Notes under the pieces: generated by a model
Told to the model about the DNA's origin: nothing
Database searches by the model: none
Seen by the model: only the letters and a program-made list of their open reading frames with translations
Shown here: positions 27,672 through 37,720 of the stretch, one piece after another
Position numbering within the stretch: the first letter of the stretch is position 1
How the letters are laid out: every line of letters starts with the position of its first letter
Assembly (NCBI RefSeq): GCF_947250775.1
Contig: NZ_OX366349.1
Span: 930,001 to 994,000 of the forward strand
Origin: Wolbachia endosymbiont (group A) of Rhinocyllus conicus
GTDB taxonomy: Bacteria; Pseudomonadota; Alphaproteobacteria; Rickettsiales; Anaplasmataceae
Reading direction: 5' to 3'
DNA: 64,000 nt
Program-made: the position numbers and the translations under genes

Positions 27672-29924
27672 TTACCTTAAACAATTAACAGCCTTCAGAT
27701 CAATCGCCTTGAAACTACTTTGAGGAGTAACATCGCTCATAAAACTCCTTGGCTGCTCGTTATCTGTTGCTGTTTTCTCAATATTAACAAACCCCCTTTG
27801 TTGCTCATTGTTTTCTAATGTTCTTTCCATACGATCTTTGAAAGTAGCCAAAAATCTATCAGTTTGTTTATAATTTGGACATGATTTTTTTGCAGATAAA
27901 TATAAGAGTTTTAACAGCTCGTTACGACTTTCATCATTAAATAATGACCTATCTAGAATGGTTGACTGTAGTTTTACTGGATCAAAATTTAGGCTTTTCT
28001 TTGGAATGCCGCATTTTGAAGCAGTTTTTTCTAATACCTTTTCAAATTTTGTAACAATGTCTACTGCATCTATTATTTTTGGCACTTGATTAAGCTCTTG
28101 TATTTTATTCTCTATTTTATATTCATCTTGTCCTACCGAAGGATAAAAGAAATTTATTACTTGAGATATAAATGAAGTTGGCCTACTTGCTCCACTTGTC
28201 ACCGGGCTGTTTAAATTTTTAGCTTCCCTCTTCTTTCTATGTATAGGACAAACCTGATCTGTAGGTTTTGTTTTACAAAAGATATCTTTTACTTTACTAT
28301 GAAGTTCTTGAACATTTTTTTCTGATTGAAATGCTTTATCAGCAAAATTGTCAGCCTCCTCTTTAAAATCTTTAGCTTCTTTGGCAGATTTTTCAGAAGC
28401 AGTTTTAGCTACCTCTGCTGCTTTTTGAGCATTCTGGATTTCAAGTTTTGTTTGATTCATCTTGCGCAGAAACTGATCAGCAACTGCAGCACCTATTCCA
28501 TCTTCTCCCTTTGAGCCTTTAGGACCAGGCGCTCCTGTGTTGCCTTTAGGACCTACTCGACCTTGAGCACCTTTTTCTCCTTGCATGCCATTAAAGCCTT
28601 GTAGACCTGGCAATCCATCCATTCCTGGTGCTCCAATTTCACCTCTATCTCCCTTGAGACCAAGATCACCTTTTATTCCAGGCATCCCTGGTAATCCATC
28701 TACTCCTTTGTCACCTTTTAATCCAGCCGTACCCGGCGCTCCGGTATCTCCTTTATCACCCATATCGCCTTTTGGACCTATGTCTCCCTGATCACCTTTT
28801 ATTCCAGGCATCCCTGGTAATCCATCTACTCCTTGAGGACCTACTGGACCTGAATCTCCTTTATCACCTTTAGGACCTACTCGACCTTGAGCACCTTTTT
28901 CTCCTTGCGTGCCATTAAAGCCTTGTGGACCGGTTTCTCCTTTTAGTCCAGCCGTACCCGGCGCTCCGGTTTTACCTTGTTCGCCTTGTGAACCAGGTTC
29001 ACCTTTCCAACCTCTTGGTCCTTGGGGACCAGCTTTTCCCAGTTCTCCCTTTTTACCCTCTGGACCTATTGGCCCTTGAGGACCACTAATACCTTTCTCT
29101 CCCTTTGTTCCACTTGGACCTTGAGCACCTTTTTCTCCTTGCGTGCCATTAAAGCCTTGTGGACCGGTTTCTCCTTTTAGTCCAGCCGTACCCGGCGCTC
29201 CGGTTTTACCTTGTTCGCCTTGTGAACCAGGTTCACCTTTCCAACCTCTTGGTCCTTGGGGACCAGCTTTTCCCAGTTCTCCCTTTTTACCCTCTGGACC
29301 TATTGGCCCTTGAGGACCACTAATACCTTTCTCTCCCTTTGTTCCACTTGGACCTTGTGGGCCTATATTCCCCTTTGAACCTTTCAATCCCAGTTCTCCA
29401 AGATCTCCTTTTGGACCCCGCGGACCAACTTCTCCTTTTAATCCTTGCTCACCTTTTATTCCTGGTTGTCCATCTAACCCTGGTCGTCCTGGTGCACTGG
29501 GCTCACCTTTTAAACCTTTATCCCCTTGCGGACCAACTGGACCTTGAGTACCTGACTCACCTTTTGGACCTGGAACTAAAACACCCCTTAGACCTTGAGG
29601 ACCTGTTGAACCTTTTATTCCTTGCAAGCCTTTTTCGCCTGGAAGACCTTGCGTACCATTAACGCCTTTAGGACCTTGTATACCTTGAGCACCTTTTTCT
29701 CCTGGAGGACCTTCATAACCTTGAGCACCTTTTTCTCCTTGCGTACCATTAAAGCCTCTTTGACCTGGCAAACCTCTTGGCCCAGGAGGTCCATCTAGTC
29801 CTTTAGGACCAGGGGTTCCGTCTCTACCATCTTGACCTGGATAACCTTTCTCACCTCTTAGACCTTTAGGACCTGGATAACCTGGCTCACCTTTAGGACC
29901 TACTGGACCTGGAGAACCAACTTC
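27672..29924 (-). CDS. Collagen-like triple-helix protein 1, 5' end missing
   Basis: A long run of Gly-X-Y triplets covers most of the first 400-plus residues ([28 protein letters not shown]), then a coiled-coil ([19 protein letters not shown]...) and a globular C-terminal domain with several Cys. The Gly-X-Y frame is open back to 29924, where an in-frame TAA at 29925-29927 meets the left end of an IS110 element, and no ATG is present. TTG 29771 could serve as a start (699 aa), but the natural N-terminus is lost. A 234-bp block (78 codons, 26 triplets) is duplicated in tandem around 28891-29358. Confidence 0.8.
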   Translation of the reverse strand, partial: EVGSPGPVGPKGEPGYPGPKGLRGEKGYPGQDGRDGTPGPKGLDGPPGPRGLPGQRGFNGTQGEKGAQGYEGPPGEKGAQGIQGPKGVNGTQGLPGEKGLQGIKGSTGPQGLRGVLVPGPKGESGTQGPVGPQGDKGLKGEPSAPGRPGLDGQPGIKGEQGLKGEVGPRGPKGDLGELGLKGSKGNIGPQGPSGTKGEKGISGPQGPIGPEGKKGELGKAGPQGPRGWKGEPGSQGEQGKTGAPGTAGLKGETGPQGFNGTQGEKGAQGPSGTKGEKGISGPQGPIGPEGKKGELGKAGPQGPRGWKGEPGSQGEQGKTGAPGTAGLKGETGPQGFNGTQGEKGAQGRVGPKGDKGDSGPVGPQGVDGLPGMPGIKGDQGDIGPKGDMGDKGDTGAPGTAGLKGDKGVDGLPGMPGIKGDLGLKGDRGEIGAPGMDGLPGLQGFNGMQGEKGAQGRVGPKGNTGAPGPKGSKGEDGIGAAVADQFLRKMNQTKLEIQNAQKAAEVAKTASEKSAKEAKDFKEEADNFADKAFQSEKNVQELHSKVKDIFCKTKPTDQVCPIHRKKREAKNLNSPVTSGASRPTSFISQVINFFYPSVGQDEYKIENKIQELNQVPKIIDAVDIVTKFEKVLEKTASKCGIPKKSLNFDPVKLQSTILDRSLFNDESRNELLKLLYLSAKKSCPNYKQTDRFLATFKDRMERTLENNEQQRGFVNIEKTATDNEQPRSFMSDVTPQSSFKAIDLKAVNCLR
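28891..29358 (-). repeat. Tandem duplication of 234 bp inside collagen-like gene 1
   Basis: Two consecutive units, 234 bp apart, that appear identical by eye; each encodes 26 Gly-X-Y triplets starting [13 protein letters not shown] and including [19 protein letters not shown]. Being a multiple of three and of nine, the duplication keeps both the frame and the triplet register. It points to repeat-length variation of the triple helix between strains. Confidence 0.8.
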
Positions 29925-29935
29925 TTATATCTTGT

Positions 29936-30135
29936 AAAAAGCATCTAGTGTTTTAAGCTTAAGCATTAGGTGGAGAAGGGAATAACTCTGAATCGTAACT
30001 TAGATATAAAATCTGTTTACAAGATAAGAGCCCCCTTCTCAAAAGTTTAGGCTGGACGGTATCATAGAAAGACCTCAATGGTTCTAATTCTGTATTCATA
30101 AGGTAAGCCTTACTTTTCATTTTAAATAGTAACGT
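29936..30135 (+). ncRNA. Candidate IS110 bridge RNA (leader of intact copy)
   Basis: Non-coding leader with two stem-loops: arms GAGAAGGG (29973-29980) and CCCTTCTC (30033-30040) around a 52-nt loop, and arms AGGCT (30049-30053) and AGCCT (30106-30110) around a second 52-nt loop. Against the other copy, loop 1 has about ten differences and loop 2 only two, as expected for a target-binding and a donor-binding loop. IS110 elements are known to encode such guide RNAs in this position. Structure not computed. Confidence 0.55.
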
Positions 30136-30147
30136 ATGGAGTTATAT

Positions 30148-31161
30148 ATGATCAACAACTTTCTTGGTATAGATGTTTCAAAAGAACGCTTTGATGTTTT
30201 TCTTTCGTTTATAAGTAAAAAAGGAAAACGTGAAGCTAGGAAAAGGAAATTTAAAAATGATGATACTGGATTTCAAGGTCTGCTGGACTTTCTACAAAAA
30301 CATAACGTAGAAGAAGTAAAAGCTTGCATGGAATCCACCGGTTGTTATAGTGAAGCTTTAGCTGAATTCCTTTACAAGGCTGGATATTTTGTTAGTGTTG
30401 TAAACCCAGCTCGCATAAATTTTTATGCAAAAAGTAAGCTCGCACGGCAAAAGAATGACCAGTCTGATGCAGAGATTATTGCTGATTATTGTCAAAGACA
30501 AGAACCTACTCGTTGGACACCACCTTCTCCTGAAATGAAAAAATTAAAACATCTTTATCGTTGCTCGGTTGCGTTAAAAGACGAGTTAACATTAGTAAAT
30601 AACCACTTAGAAAAAAAAGAGAGACTGCCTGAAGAAGTTGCAAATGCTTGGGAAGACCTTGCAATGAATATAACTCAAAAAATAGAAACAATAAAAAACT
30701 CCGTACGTGAACTATTAAATCAACACAAAGAATTGTTGGAAAATTTTCAACTTCTATTGACTATTCCAGGCATAGGAGAAGAATCAGCAATAGCTATTTT
30801 AGCTGAAGTTTCTGACATAGAGGCTTTTAGAGATGCCAGGCAATTGGCGGCGTATGCAGGTGTTATACCACGAAATATGACGTCAGGTTCCTCTGTATAT
30901 GCCAAGCCTAAGCTAAGTAAATCAGGTTCACGGACATTGCGTAAGGCTCTTTATTTTCCTGCTATAGTAGCTAAAAATCACAACTCTATTATTAAAACTT
31001 ACTGCGAAAGATTAAAGGAAAAAGGCAAGCATAATATGGCCGTTGTGGGAGCTGCAATGCGTAAATTACTCCATATAGTTTTTGGTGTTTTAAGTTCAAG
31101 GAAGGCTTTTAATCCAGATCATATCAAGAACTATAGAGTTAGGAGGTTTACTGAAGCTTAA
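30148..31161 (+). CDS. IS110-family transposase, intact
   Basis: DEDD-type recombinase. N-terminal RuvC-like domain FLGIDVSKERFDVFLSF (first Asp), ACMESTGCYSEALAEFL (Glu) and the Asp-rich segment RQKNDQSDAEIIADYCQ; C-terminal Tnp2 domain with LLTIPGIGEESAIAILAEV, QLAAYAGVIPRNMTSGSS and the catalytic-Ser region SKSGSRTLRKALYFPA. Start chosen at ATG 30148 (MINNFLGID); an ATG at 30136 in frame is possible. About 338 aa, full length, likely functional. Confidence 0.92.
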   Translation: MINNFLGIDVSKERFDVFLSFISKKGKREARKRKFKNDDTGFQGLLDFLQKHNVEEVKACMESTGCYSEALAEFLYKAGYFVSVVNPARINFYAKSKLARQKNDQSDAEIIADYCQRQEPTRWTPPSPEMKKLKHLYRCSVALKDELTLVNNHLEKKERLPEEVANAWEDLAMNITQKIETIKNSVRELLNQHKELLENFQLLLTIPGIGEESAIAILAEVSDIEAFRDARQLAAYAGVIPRNMTSGSSVYAKPKLSKSGSRTLRKALYFPAIVAKNHNSIIKTYCERLKEKGKHNMAVVGAAMRKLLHIVFGVLSSRKAFNPDHIKNYRVRRFTEA

Positions 31162-31206
31162 AAGGAAACGTTCAAAAATGCGAGTTCTAGATTAAAAGGT
31201 TAAAGT

Positions 31207-32136
31207 TTATGATACTACTGTACAGAATTTATCTATTGCTTTTTGATTACATTCAATCATCGTTTGTGCTTCTTTTTTTAAACACTTGATATTTTCGTAT
31301 GTTGTATTGTCCATCTCCGTTGATGCTACTTTTAGCTGCGATTGAATTCTGATATAGCTATTGTTAATAATCTGGTCTAACTGATAATTTACACAATCTA
31401 GTCCAGAGGCAAACATTACGTTTATCAATGGCTTAATCCAGGATATTTTGCCAAATCTTTTCGATCTGAGGTATTTAATGGAATGAGACGATCTGCCAGT
31501 ACCGATGGAAAGAAGTACTACATCATCGTTAGGAAATAGCTTTCTGCTGCTTGCATAGCTACATGCTGCTGGATTATTGGCAAAAACTCCTCCATCTATT
31601 AATACCATTTCCTTTTGGTTGACTTTTAAATATTTAGGTGCAAAGTAAGTAGGTGCTGCAGTTGCTGCTCTCAATACATCCCTTAATTTAATAAAATTTC
31701 TATCCTCTTTCCAGCTTTTGAAGAAAAATGGGCAGTTATTGTGAATATCGTAACTCGTAATCAACACATTACTTAAAGTGTTTTTAAGGATATCATCGCC
31801 AAAATATTTATGAAGTACATACTCAATATTTTTACTGGGGTATTGTGCACCGTTAATCCAAGAAAATATTGATCTTCTTAGAAATGAAGACTTAAAAATA
31901 TAAGGTCCGTACTCCTGATAAAGATTAACCAAGTCATCAGCTGAATATTGTAGCTTTCCTTTGCTATCTTTTTTACATAGTCCTGCTACAATAGTAGCAC
32001 CAGTTGAGGTACCCACCAATAAATCAAAAATTTGAGAAATAGGTTTACCCGTTTTTTGCTCTATTCTGGATAATATCATTGCTGGAATAATCCCTCTTAT
32101 TCCACCACCATCAATTGAGAGAATATATTTTGTCAT
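31207..32136 (-). CDS. Patatin-like phospholipase, copy 1
   Basis: Lipid acyl hydrolase with a Ser-Asp dyad. The oxyanion hole DGGGIRG is near residue 9-15, the nucleophile elbow GTSTG near 43-47, and the catalytic Asp in DGGVFANNPA near 176. 309 aa, no signal peptide; such enzymes are often effectors or phage-associated lysis factors in Wolbachia. Paralogous over its whole length to the gene at 55228 beside the prophage tail module, so this copy may be of phage origin. Confidence 0.92.
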   Translation of the reverse strand: MTKYILSIDGGGIRGIIPAMILSRIEQKTGKPISQIFDLLVGTSTGATIVAGLCKKDSKGKLQYSADDLVNLYQEYGPYIFKSSFLRRSIFSWINGAQYPSKNIEYVLHKYFGDDILKNTLSNVLITSYDIHNNCPFFFKSWKEDRNFIKLRDVLRAATAAPTYFAPKYLKVNQKEMVLIDGGVFANNPAACSYASSRKLFPNDDVVLLSIGTGRSSHSIKYLRSKRFGKISWIKPLINVMFASGLDCVNYQLDQIINNSYIRIQSQLKVASTEMDNTTYENIKCLKKEAQTMIECNQKAIDKFCTVVS

Positions 32137-32332
32137 TTGTACTAAACTTTAGATGTTTTTGAGTATCTTTATTACCTGGTTACTCAAAATTGCTGCTTGT
32201 TTTATAAGAGATAGATTCGCTGAACGTATAACTGATGCACTGCCTCTCACTAAGAAGGCACAGTAAAAAATTGGTGTAACTGTGTATAAGGTATCAGCCT
32301 AAATTAAAACTTTTTGTTATTTTTTATTCTTT
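32137..32332. other. Short spacer between patatin and collagen-like gene 2
   Basis: About 200 bp, AT rich, no repeat family member and no gene seen. The patatin promoter probably lies here. Confidence 0.4.
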
Positions 32333-33832
32333 TTAGCTAAATAATTTGTTGACAATAAAAACGGTATCTCCTCTTAATCCTTGATCGCCCTTTTCACCCT
32401 TTATACTTTTTTTTAAGTTTTTATTATTTGCAATTTCCTTCGGCAGGTCTTGAGTAACATAGTTATTAAGTGTTTTACCTTTTAATTCAGTTATAGGTGT
32501 ATTAAACAGCGCTTTTCCGAATCTTTCTAGTTCACTTGATAATAAAATAGCTGCCACATTCTCGGGCTTTGCATCCATTCCAGGATTACCTTTTTCACCT
32601 TTAATGCCTGGAACACCTTTCTCACCCTTTGGACCTGGCCAACCATAACCTGGCTCACCTTTAGGACCTGGAAAACCGTCAATACCTCTCTCACCTTTTT
32701 GACCTGGAAAACCTTTTCCACCTGGAAGACCTGAATGATCTCTAAAGCCTGGCGACCCAGGCTCGCCCTGTCTACCTTTTTCACCTGGAAAACCTTCATG
32801 ACCTCTTAGACCTTTATCACCTGGAGGACCTCGATAACCTGGAGGACCTCGATAACCTGGAAGTCTAGGCATTCCTTCTACTTGTTCTGTATGTCTTAAT
32901 TGCTTAATTTGCTCTTTTAAATGTTGAACTTCTGCTTTTAAGTCTTCAAATTCTCTAGTATTCACCACATCAACCTCCAAAAAGTTACCAAAATTTTCTA
33001 AGTTATAATAATAAGGATATAAATCTAAGTTATGATCGTATTTATACCCAAAAGAATTAGGGTTTAACGAATAGAAGTTTTTGCATTCGCCATTTTCATC
33101 CGATATGCAACCAACATAATTGCTGCCTAACTTTTCTGTTGCGAAATAGCTATTTTTCACATTCAATCTCTTTATTTCATGAAAAGGAGATAATTTGAAA
33201 TCATCACTTCTCCTATCGAATATTGGAACAACATTATTCAACATACCAACCTTACTACCAGTGGAGTTATGTATTTCAACGCTCTTATAAAATTTGTATT
33301 CATATTGTGATTCTTTAAAAACATTGTCTCCAGTTCGTATATCAAGTCTACTGCCAATAAGACTCATATTTTTACTACTTATTACATCTTTTGGATCTAT
33401 TAAAACCTTACTACTTTCAAGTGGTTTAAATTTTATAGAACGTGTATCATAATCATATACATGAACATATTCACCATTCTTGCGGGATTGAGGTATAAAA
33501 TCAATAGTAGCTATATTAATAATATTGCCATCATGGTAATAATAGTAATATTCACCTGAGTCAGTAACCAAAGCTAACTTGTTGTCATCTCCTACTTTTT
33601 CTAGCTTTAGTTGTAGTCCTTGCAATGAACTATTCAGCACCTTTTCTGTTCTACAGATATGGTCAATCACAATAAGGCGCTCACCTCTAGGCTCATCAAT
33701 AATAACGTAAGATGTAGTAGGTAGACTAACTGTTGTTTCGCTATTTACTCTTACTTTAGTAGTTATCACATAACGAGCTGCGTTACTACAGTCTTTACCT
33801 GGGGCATCTTCCTTTTCTAGTTTAAAACGCAT
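32333..33832 (-). CDS. Collagen-like protein 2, with N-terminal globular domain
   Basis: N-terminal 300 residues are beta-rich and unlike known domains; then a short coiled-coil (about residues 300-320, [18 protein letters not shown]) that could nucleate trimers; then about 30 Gly-X-Y triplets ([35 protein letters not shown]) to about residue 425; a short helical stretch; and a final [12 protein letters not shown]. 499 aa. No signal peptide is evident. The architecture, coiled-coil before triple helix, is that of trimeric bacterial collagens. It looks like the intact relative of gene 1. Confidence 0.82.
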   Translation of the reverse strand: MRFKLEKEDAPGKDCSNAARYVITTKVRVNSETTVSLPTTSYVIIDEPRGERLIVIDHICRTEKVLNSSLQGLQLKLEKVGDDNKLALVTDSGEYYYYYHDGNIINIATIDFIPQSRKNGEYVHVYDYDTRSIKFKPLESSKVLIDPKDVISSKNMSLIGSRLDIRTGDNVFKESQYEYKFYKSVEIHNSTGSKVGMLNNVVPIFDRRSDDFKLSPFHEIKRLNVKNSYFATEKLGSNYVGCISDENGECKNFYSLNPNSFGYKYDHNLDLYPYYYNLENFGNFLEVDVVNTREFEDLKAEVQHLKEQIKQLRHTEQVEGMPRLPGYRGPPGYRGPPGDKGLRGHEGFPGEKGRQGEPGSPGFRDHSGLPGGKGFPGQKGERGIDGFPGPKGEPGYGWPGPKGEKGVPGIKGEKGNPGMDAKPENVAAILLSSELERFGKALFNTPITELKGKTLNNYVTQDLPKEIANNKNLKKSIKGEKGDQGLRGDTVFIVNKLFS

Positions 33833-34002
33833 TTTCCCTTCCTTTGTGGTCTATGTTTTAGACACAGTTAATTTACAAACACTAATTATTGATTAATAAT
33901 GGTGATATGTAAATATAGTTATAAAATAATTGTTACACTTGAATTTCTTCCTGGTTTCTGTTGTCATCATAACATTAAAAACACTTTAAGAAAGCTGCTT
34001 AG

Positions 34003-34545
34003 TTAAATTAACTTGGACAAGTAAATAGCAGTTTTGCAGCCTGTTTTTATGAATGAAGATAAAATGTTGTAGCCAAATGCGCTTTCAGCATTGTGCTGAA
34101 TTGCAATATCTCTGTGTTCTAGCTCCTCATCGCGGAATTTACTTATAGTTTCTCTTAATTCCCCATCTTCTAAATGTGAAACTTGCTCTTTGTAGTGCTC
34201 CCCTATAACTTCTTCAACTGCAGCAGTGCAAGCCATAGCAGCTTTTTTGCCCATAATGGCAGTTGCAACGCCAAGTGACACTCCTAAAACACGCCAAACT
34301 GGCGACAAAACAGTAGGACGAACTTTTTGCTCTTTGATTTTCTCATTAAAATAGTGAAAATGCTTTTTTTCCTGCTCTTCCATTTCAATTATTTCATTGA
34401 TTATAGAAGATTTTTTAAGAATAAATTTTTGACCAGAATAAATGCAAATAGCTCCATATTCCCCAGCATGATTTACTCTAATTGCCTGTTGCAAGAACTG
34501 ATTGTTGCTGTACCTTAAATTATTTAGATTTCTTTCTTTCTCCAC
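34003..34545 (-). CDS. coq7: Demethoxyubiquinone hydroxylase, Coq7 family
   Basis: Di-iron monooxygenase for the penultimate hydroxylation in ubiquinone synthesis. Iron-ligand motifs: NHAGEYGA (Glu), EEQEKKHFHYF (Glu..His), EEVIGEHY (Glu) and FRDEELEHRDIA (Glu..His). 180 aa, normal. Its start overlaps the dsbB stop by 26 bp, so coq7 is in the dsbB-der transcript. Confidence 0.95.
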   Translation of the reverse strand: MEKERNLNNLRYSNNQFLQQAIRVNHAGEYGAICIYSGQKFILKKSSIINEIIEMEEQEKKHFHYFNEKIKEQKVRPTVLSPVWRVLGVSLGVATAIMGKKAAMACTAAVEEVIGEHYKEQVSHLEDGELRETISKFRDEELEHRDIAIQHNAESAFGYNILSSFIKTGCKTAIYLSKLI

Positions 34546-35050
34546 AATACACCTTACCTGATACGAACAGAGCTGCTATGAGATAAATTAAATTCCATGT
34601 TGCTAAGGAAACACCTAGAACATAATGAGGTCTGTCACAAGATGGAGAGTAATTAGGGTTTAGTAGATTATTTCTGAGCTCTTCTATACTAACGTTACCA
34701 CTTGCTTGCTCTGTGCATCCTAAAATGTCATGAAATAAGTGGAGTTCAAGGCCTACATGATAAAAAGATATTACTGCACCTATGAGGTAGCTGCAAAACA
34801 TTGCATAGATTAGAATTTTGTTGTCTTTAAGCATGCATACTACTGCAAGTAACCCTGCAACATAGTAAACTACCCGCTCGTATGTACATAACTTGCATGG
34901 CAGCATGTTGAAAAAATATTCTAGCACATATGCAAAAATTAGAGCAAAAGCACTTGATAGCAGAAAGATTGTAGGAATTCTGGAGTTATTACACACGACT
35001 TTAAGTAAATTATTATAAAGACCCCTGAAAGTATAAAGCAGAGTATTCAT
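34520..35050 (-). CDS. dsbB: Disulfide bond formation protein DsbB
   Basis: Inner-membrane protein that reoxidises periplasmic DsbA and passes electrons to ubiquinone. Four hydrophobic helices; first periplasmic Cys pair CKLC at residues 52-55; second pair at about Cys112 (GCTEQ) and Cys138 (SPSCDRP). 176 aa. Starts inside the last bases of der (4-bp overlap) and overlaps coq7; the functional link with ubiquinone synthesis is notable. Confidence 0.92.
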   Translation of the reverse strand: MNTLLYTFRGLYNNLLKVVCNNSRIPTIFLLSSAFALIFAYVLEYFFNMLPCKLCTYERVVYYVAGLLAVVCMLKDNKILIYAMFCSYLIGAVISFYHVGLELHLFHDILGCTEQASGNVSIEELRNNLLNPNYSPSCDRPHYVLGVSLATWNLIYLIAALFVSGKVYCGERKKSK

Positions 35051-36372
35051 TTTGCATAGGGATTTTTATTTTTTTTCAAAAGTAATCTGACTGGCACACC
35101 ATCTACGAAGAAATTTTTTCTAAGATCATTAATTAAATAGCGTTTATAACTTTCATCAACACTTTCAGGTATGTTACATATCAAAGAAAAAGCTGGAGGT
35201 TTAGTACCAATTTGAGCGATATACTTCATTTTAACTGCTTTACCTTTTACAAGCGGGTGAGAGTGCCTATCTAAAGCATCAATTAGCCACTTATTCAGTT
35301 TTGCAGTGCTGACTTTCTTGTTCAAAGATTCACTCACTTCAAGACACTTATCTATCACATCGCCGCAGCGCATGCCTTTCAATGCAGAAATTGTTACAGT
35401 TGGCACTTCCAAGAATAACCGAGTCACTTCCTGTTGTTTGACAAATTTTATTAACTTACTTCTGTCATCCTTACCTATTAAATCCCACTTATTTAAAACA
35501 ACAATAATCCCTTTCCCTCCCTTAATTGCAGCTTCACCAATTGATAAATCCTGCTGCTCAATACCAACTAGGGAGTCTAGCATTAAAACTACCACATGAG
35601 AGCGCTTGATTGATTCTAAGCTTTTTTCAACAAATCTTGATTCTAAGTCATCTATAACATTCGCCTTTCTGCGGATTCCTGCAGTATCAATGAGAGTAAT
35701 TAGCTCCCCATTATGATCATATACAATATCTACAGAATCACGTGTGGTGCCTGGCTCTGAATTCACTATTACTCTGTTTTCTGTAAGTAGGCTGTTTAAA
35801 AAAGTTGATTTTCCGACATTTGGGCGACCGATGATTGCAATTCTAAGTTTACTGGACTCACTGCCCAATAGATCAGTGTTTTCGTTCAAATTTTCAATAA
35901 CACCAGCTAATACATCATAAAGATCAACCATACCAAGATTATGTTCGGCAGAGATATACACCGGGCCAAGAAAATCAAAAAACTGCAAATAATCAACATT
36001 TTCGGATTTATGACTCTCACATTTATTTGCTATGAGGATTACAGGTTTATTTATTTTTCTCTTCAGCCACTTTGCAAATTCTTTGTTTTGCTCATTTTGC
36101 ACTTTTGCATCAACAAGAAAGAAAATTATATCTGCACTCAATAGAGAAAATTTTATTTGTTCAATAACTTGTAGTGAAAAATTAGTTTGGTCGTTCCATC
36201 CTCCTGTATCTATAACTTTAAACTCTAAATCGCTAATTCTGCCTATTCCTTCTCTTCTATCTCGTGTAACCCCTGGAATATTGCTGACCACCGCTGCTTT
36301 TCTTCCCACCAATCTATTAAAAAGAGTTGATTTACCAGCATTTGGTAGGCCTACTATAGCGATTTTTAGCAT
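35047..36372 (-). CDS. der: Ribosome biogenesis GTPase Der (EngA)
   Basis: Double-GTPase needed for 50S maturation. First G domain: GLPNAGKST near residue 8, DTGGW, NKCE; second: GRPNVGKST near 180, DTAGI, NKWD; then a C-terminal KH-like domain ending VPVRLLLKKNKNPYAK. 441 aa. First gene of a der-dsbB-coq7 run on the minus strand. Confidence 0.97.
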   Translation of the reverse strand: MLKIAIVGLPNAGKSTLFNRLVGRKAAVVSNIPGVTRDRREGIGRISDLEFKVIDTGGWNDQTNFSLQVIEQIKFSLLSADIIFFLVDAKVQNEQNKEFAKWLKRKINKPVILIANKCESHKSENVDYLQFFDFLGPVYISAEHNLGMVDLYDVLAGVIENLNENTDLLGSESSKLRIAIIGRPNVGKSTFLNSLLTENRVIVNSEPGTTRDSVDIVYDHNGELITLIDTAGIRRKANVIDDLESRFVEKSLESIKRSHVVVLMLDSLVGIEQQDLSIGEAAIKGGKGIIVVLNKWDLIGKDDRSKLIKFVKQQEVTRLFLEVPTVTISALKGMRCGDVIDKCLEVSESLNKKVSTAKLNKWLIDALDRHSHPLVKGKAVKMKYIAQIGTKPPAFSLICNIPESVDESYKRYLINDLRKNFFVDGVPVRLLLKKNKNPYAK

Positions 36373-36506
36373 AATTTAAGAGCACCTTCTATACACAGTA
36401 AATTATAACCGAAATCTTGCAATTTAACTATTGACTTTGTAGGTTATATCAATATTCTCAAGTCAAGATATTTTATCTTAACTTTATTATGTGAAATGGA
36501 AGAGTT

Positions 36507-37613
36507 ATGTTAGGGCTAGAGCAAATAGAAAGTGTAGGTAATGGAAAATTAGAACAACAAGGGTCACAAAACCATTCATATAAAGATATAAAGCGTCCAG
36601 AAAAGACGGGTGAATTCCTATTAAGTAGGACAGTATATAAAAAAATTGAGAGAGAGAAGCGGAAAAAGATCCTAAAGCAAGTAGAAGATATAGAAGAAAA
36701 ATATAAAGTGCTTTCTGATAGTCAGACTGCGGGAAAAATGGTTGACGAATTACTAGAAATTGTAAAGCTTGCATATCAGGAGCAAATTATGTTTGGTATG
36801 CCGTATGGTTTGGTGCATGGTATACTATCTAATGAAGAAAAAGAACGAGCAGCAAAAGAAATATCACTGATAGGGCACTTGATAAAAAATATAGACCTAA
36901 TCAAAAGACAAAATTTAAGCCTTGAAAATAGTGAAAAAGAAAAGTTGGATTCTCTTTGCTCAAAGATAACTGATTTAATTTCAACAGGCACGTATGTGAG
37001 TAAAGAAATCTTGGACTTGTGTTGCAACAATATACCAATAGATTCGGCTCTAGAAGAAAAGCGTAACAGCTACTTATTGAGCCTAGAGAAAGCTGTGTGT
37101 GACAGTATTGAAAATGACAAAAAAGAAGGAATTGTAGTAGAAAGAGATAATAAATTTTATTGTGTAAAATGTCCAGAAGAAAGTGTGATCACTCCTGCAA
37201 AGTTTATGAATTCTCCGGAATTTAAGGATTTAGAATATGGTGCATTGCTAATGGGAGAAGGAGATAATATAATTCGGACACGAAATGGGCAATATCGTGA
37301 TATGAAAGGCAAAGTAAAAATGATCTTTAAAGTGGGTGATGATGAAAAAATTGAAATGACTTTATCTTCTATAAAAGATAATACATTAACTTTTGGTGCA
37401 ATAACAGTACAGATGGATGATAAAAGTTGTGAAATCTTCTCAAAGTACCTAAAAGAGCTAGAAAAAGAACCTAGTATAAGCAAGGTTGTTGAAGCTGCTA
37501 AAAGTTTTGCACAAACGAAAAGCAGTAAAGTTAGTTTACCTTCTTCTGTTCTAGAAAACGTTAGTCAACCACAACATTCTCAAAGTAGTGGCCAGGAATT
37601 ACCAGCGCATTAA
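36507..37613 (+). CDS. Hypothetical protein, 368 aa
   Basis: Not recognised. Mainly charged helices: a coiled-coil candidate (residues about 45-75, YKKIEREKRKKILKQVEDIE), a middle helical region, then a small beta-rich part (residues about 235-305, FYCVKCPEESVITPAKF ... MIFKVGDDEKIEMTLSSI) and a Ser/Gln-rich disordered tail. No signal peptide. A ribosome-binding site GGAAGAG precedes ATG 36507. Probably Wolbachia-specific; an effector role is conceivable but unsupported. Confidence 0.72.
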   Translation: MLGLEQIESVGNGKLEQQGSQNHSYKDIKRPEKTGEFLLSRTVYKKIEREKRKKILKQVEDIEEKYKVLSDSQTAGKMVDELLEIVKLAYQEQIMFGMPYGLVHGILSNEEKERAAKEISLIGHLIKNIDLIKRQNLSLENSEKEKLDSLCSKITDLISTGTYVSKEILDLCCNNIPIDSALEEKRNSYLLSLEKAVCDSIENDKKEGIVVERDNKFYCVKCPEESVITPAKFMNSPEFKDLEYGALLMGEGDNIIRTRNGQYRDMKGKVKMIFKVGDDEKIEMTLSSIKDNTLTFGAITVQMDDKSCEIFSKYLKELEKEPSISKVVEAAKSFAQTKSSKVSLPSSVLENVSQPQHSQSSGQELPAH

Positions 37614-37720
37614 CAATTATCATACATACACTGTTGCATATAGCAATAGTGTATGTGTATAGTTAATAGGGTTTGTAAACTTAATAAAGTCTACAACTAA
37701 TTTGAAAACTACTTTATTGT

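Larger units (their letters stand above)
29928..31180 (+). mobile_element. IS110-family insertion sequence, intact copy
   Basis: Shares a left end (TATCTTG.AAAAAGCATCT) and about 200 bp of leader with the copy at 47568, then an intact transposase. The right end is estimated from the shared CAAAAATGC/AAAAAATGC near 31172-31180. It abuts the truncated collagen-like gene on the left and the 3' end of a patatin gene on the right; the missing collagen 5' end is not on the other side, so a rearrangement accompanied or followed insertion. Confidence 0.8.

Noticed and set aside
27700..29924. Regularly spaced repeats resembling a CRISPR array
   Set aside because: The periodicity is nine bases, explained by Gly-X-Y codons; no spacer structure.
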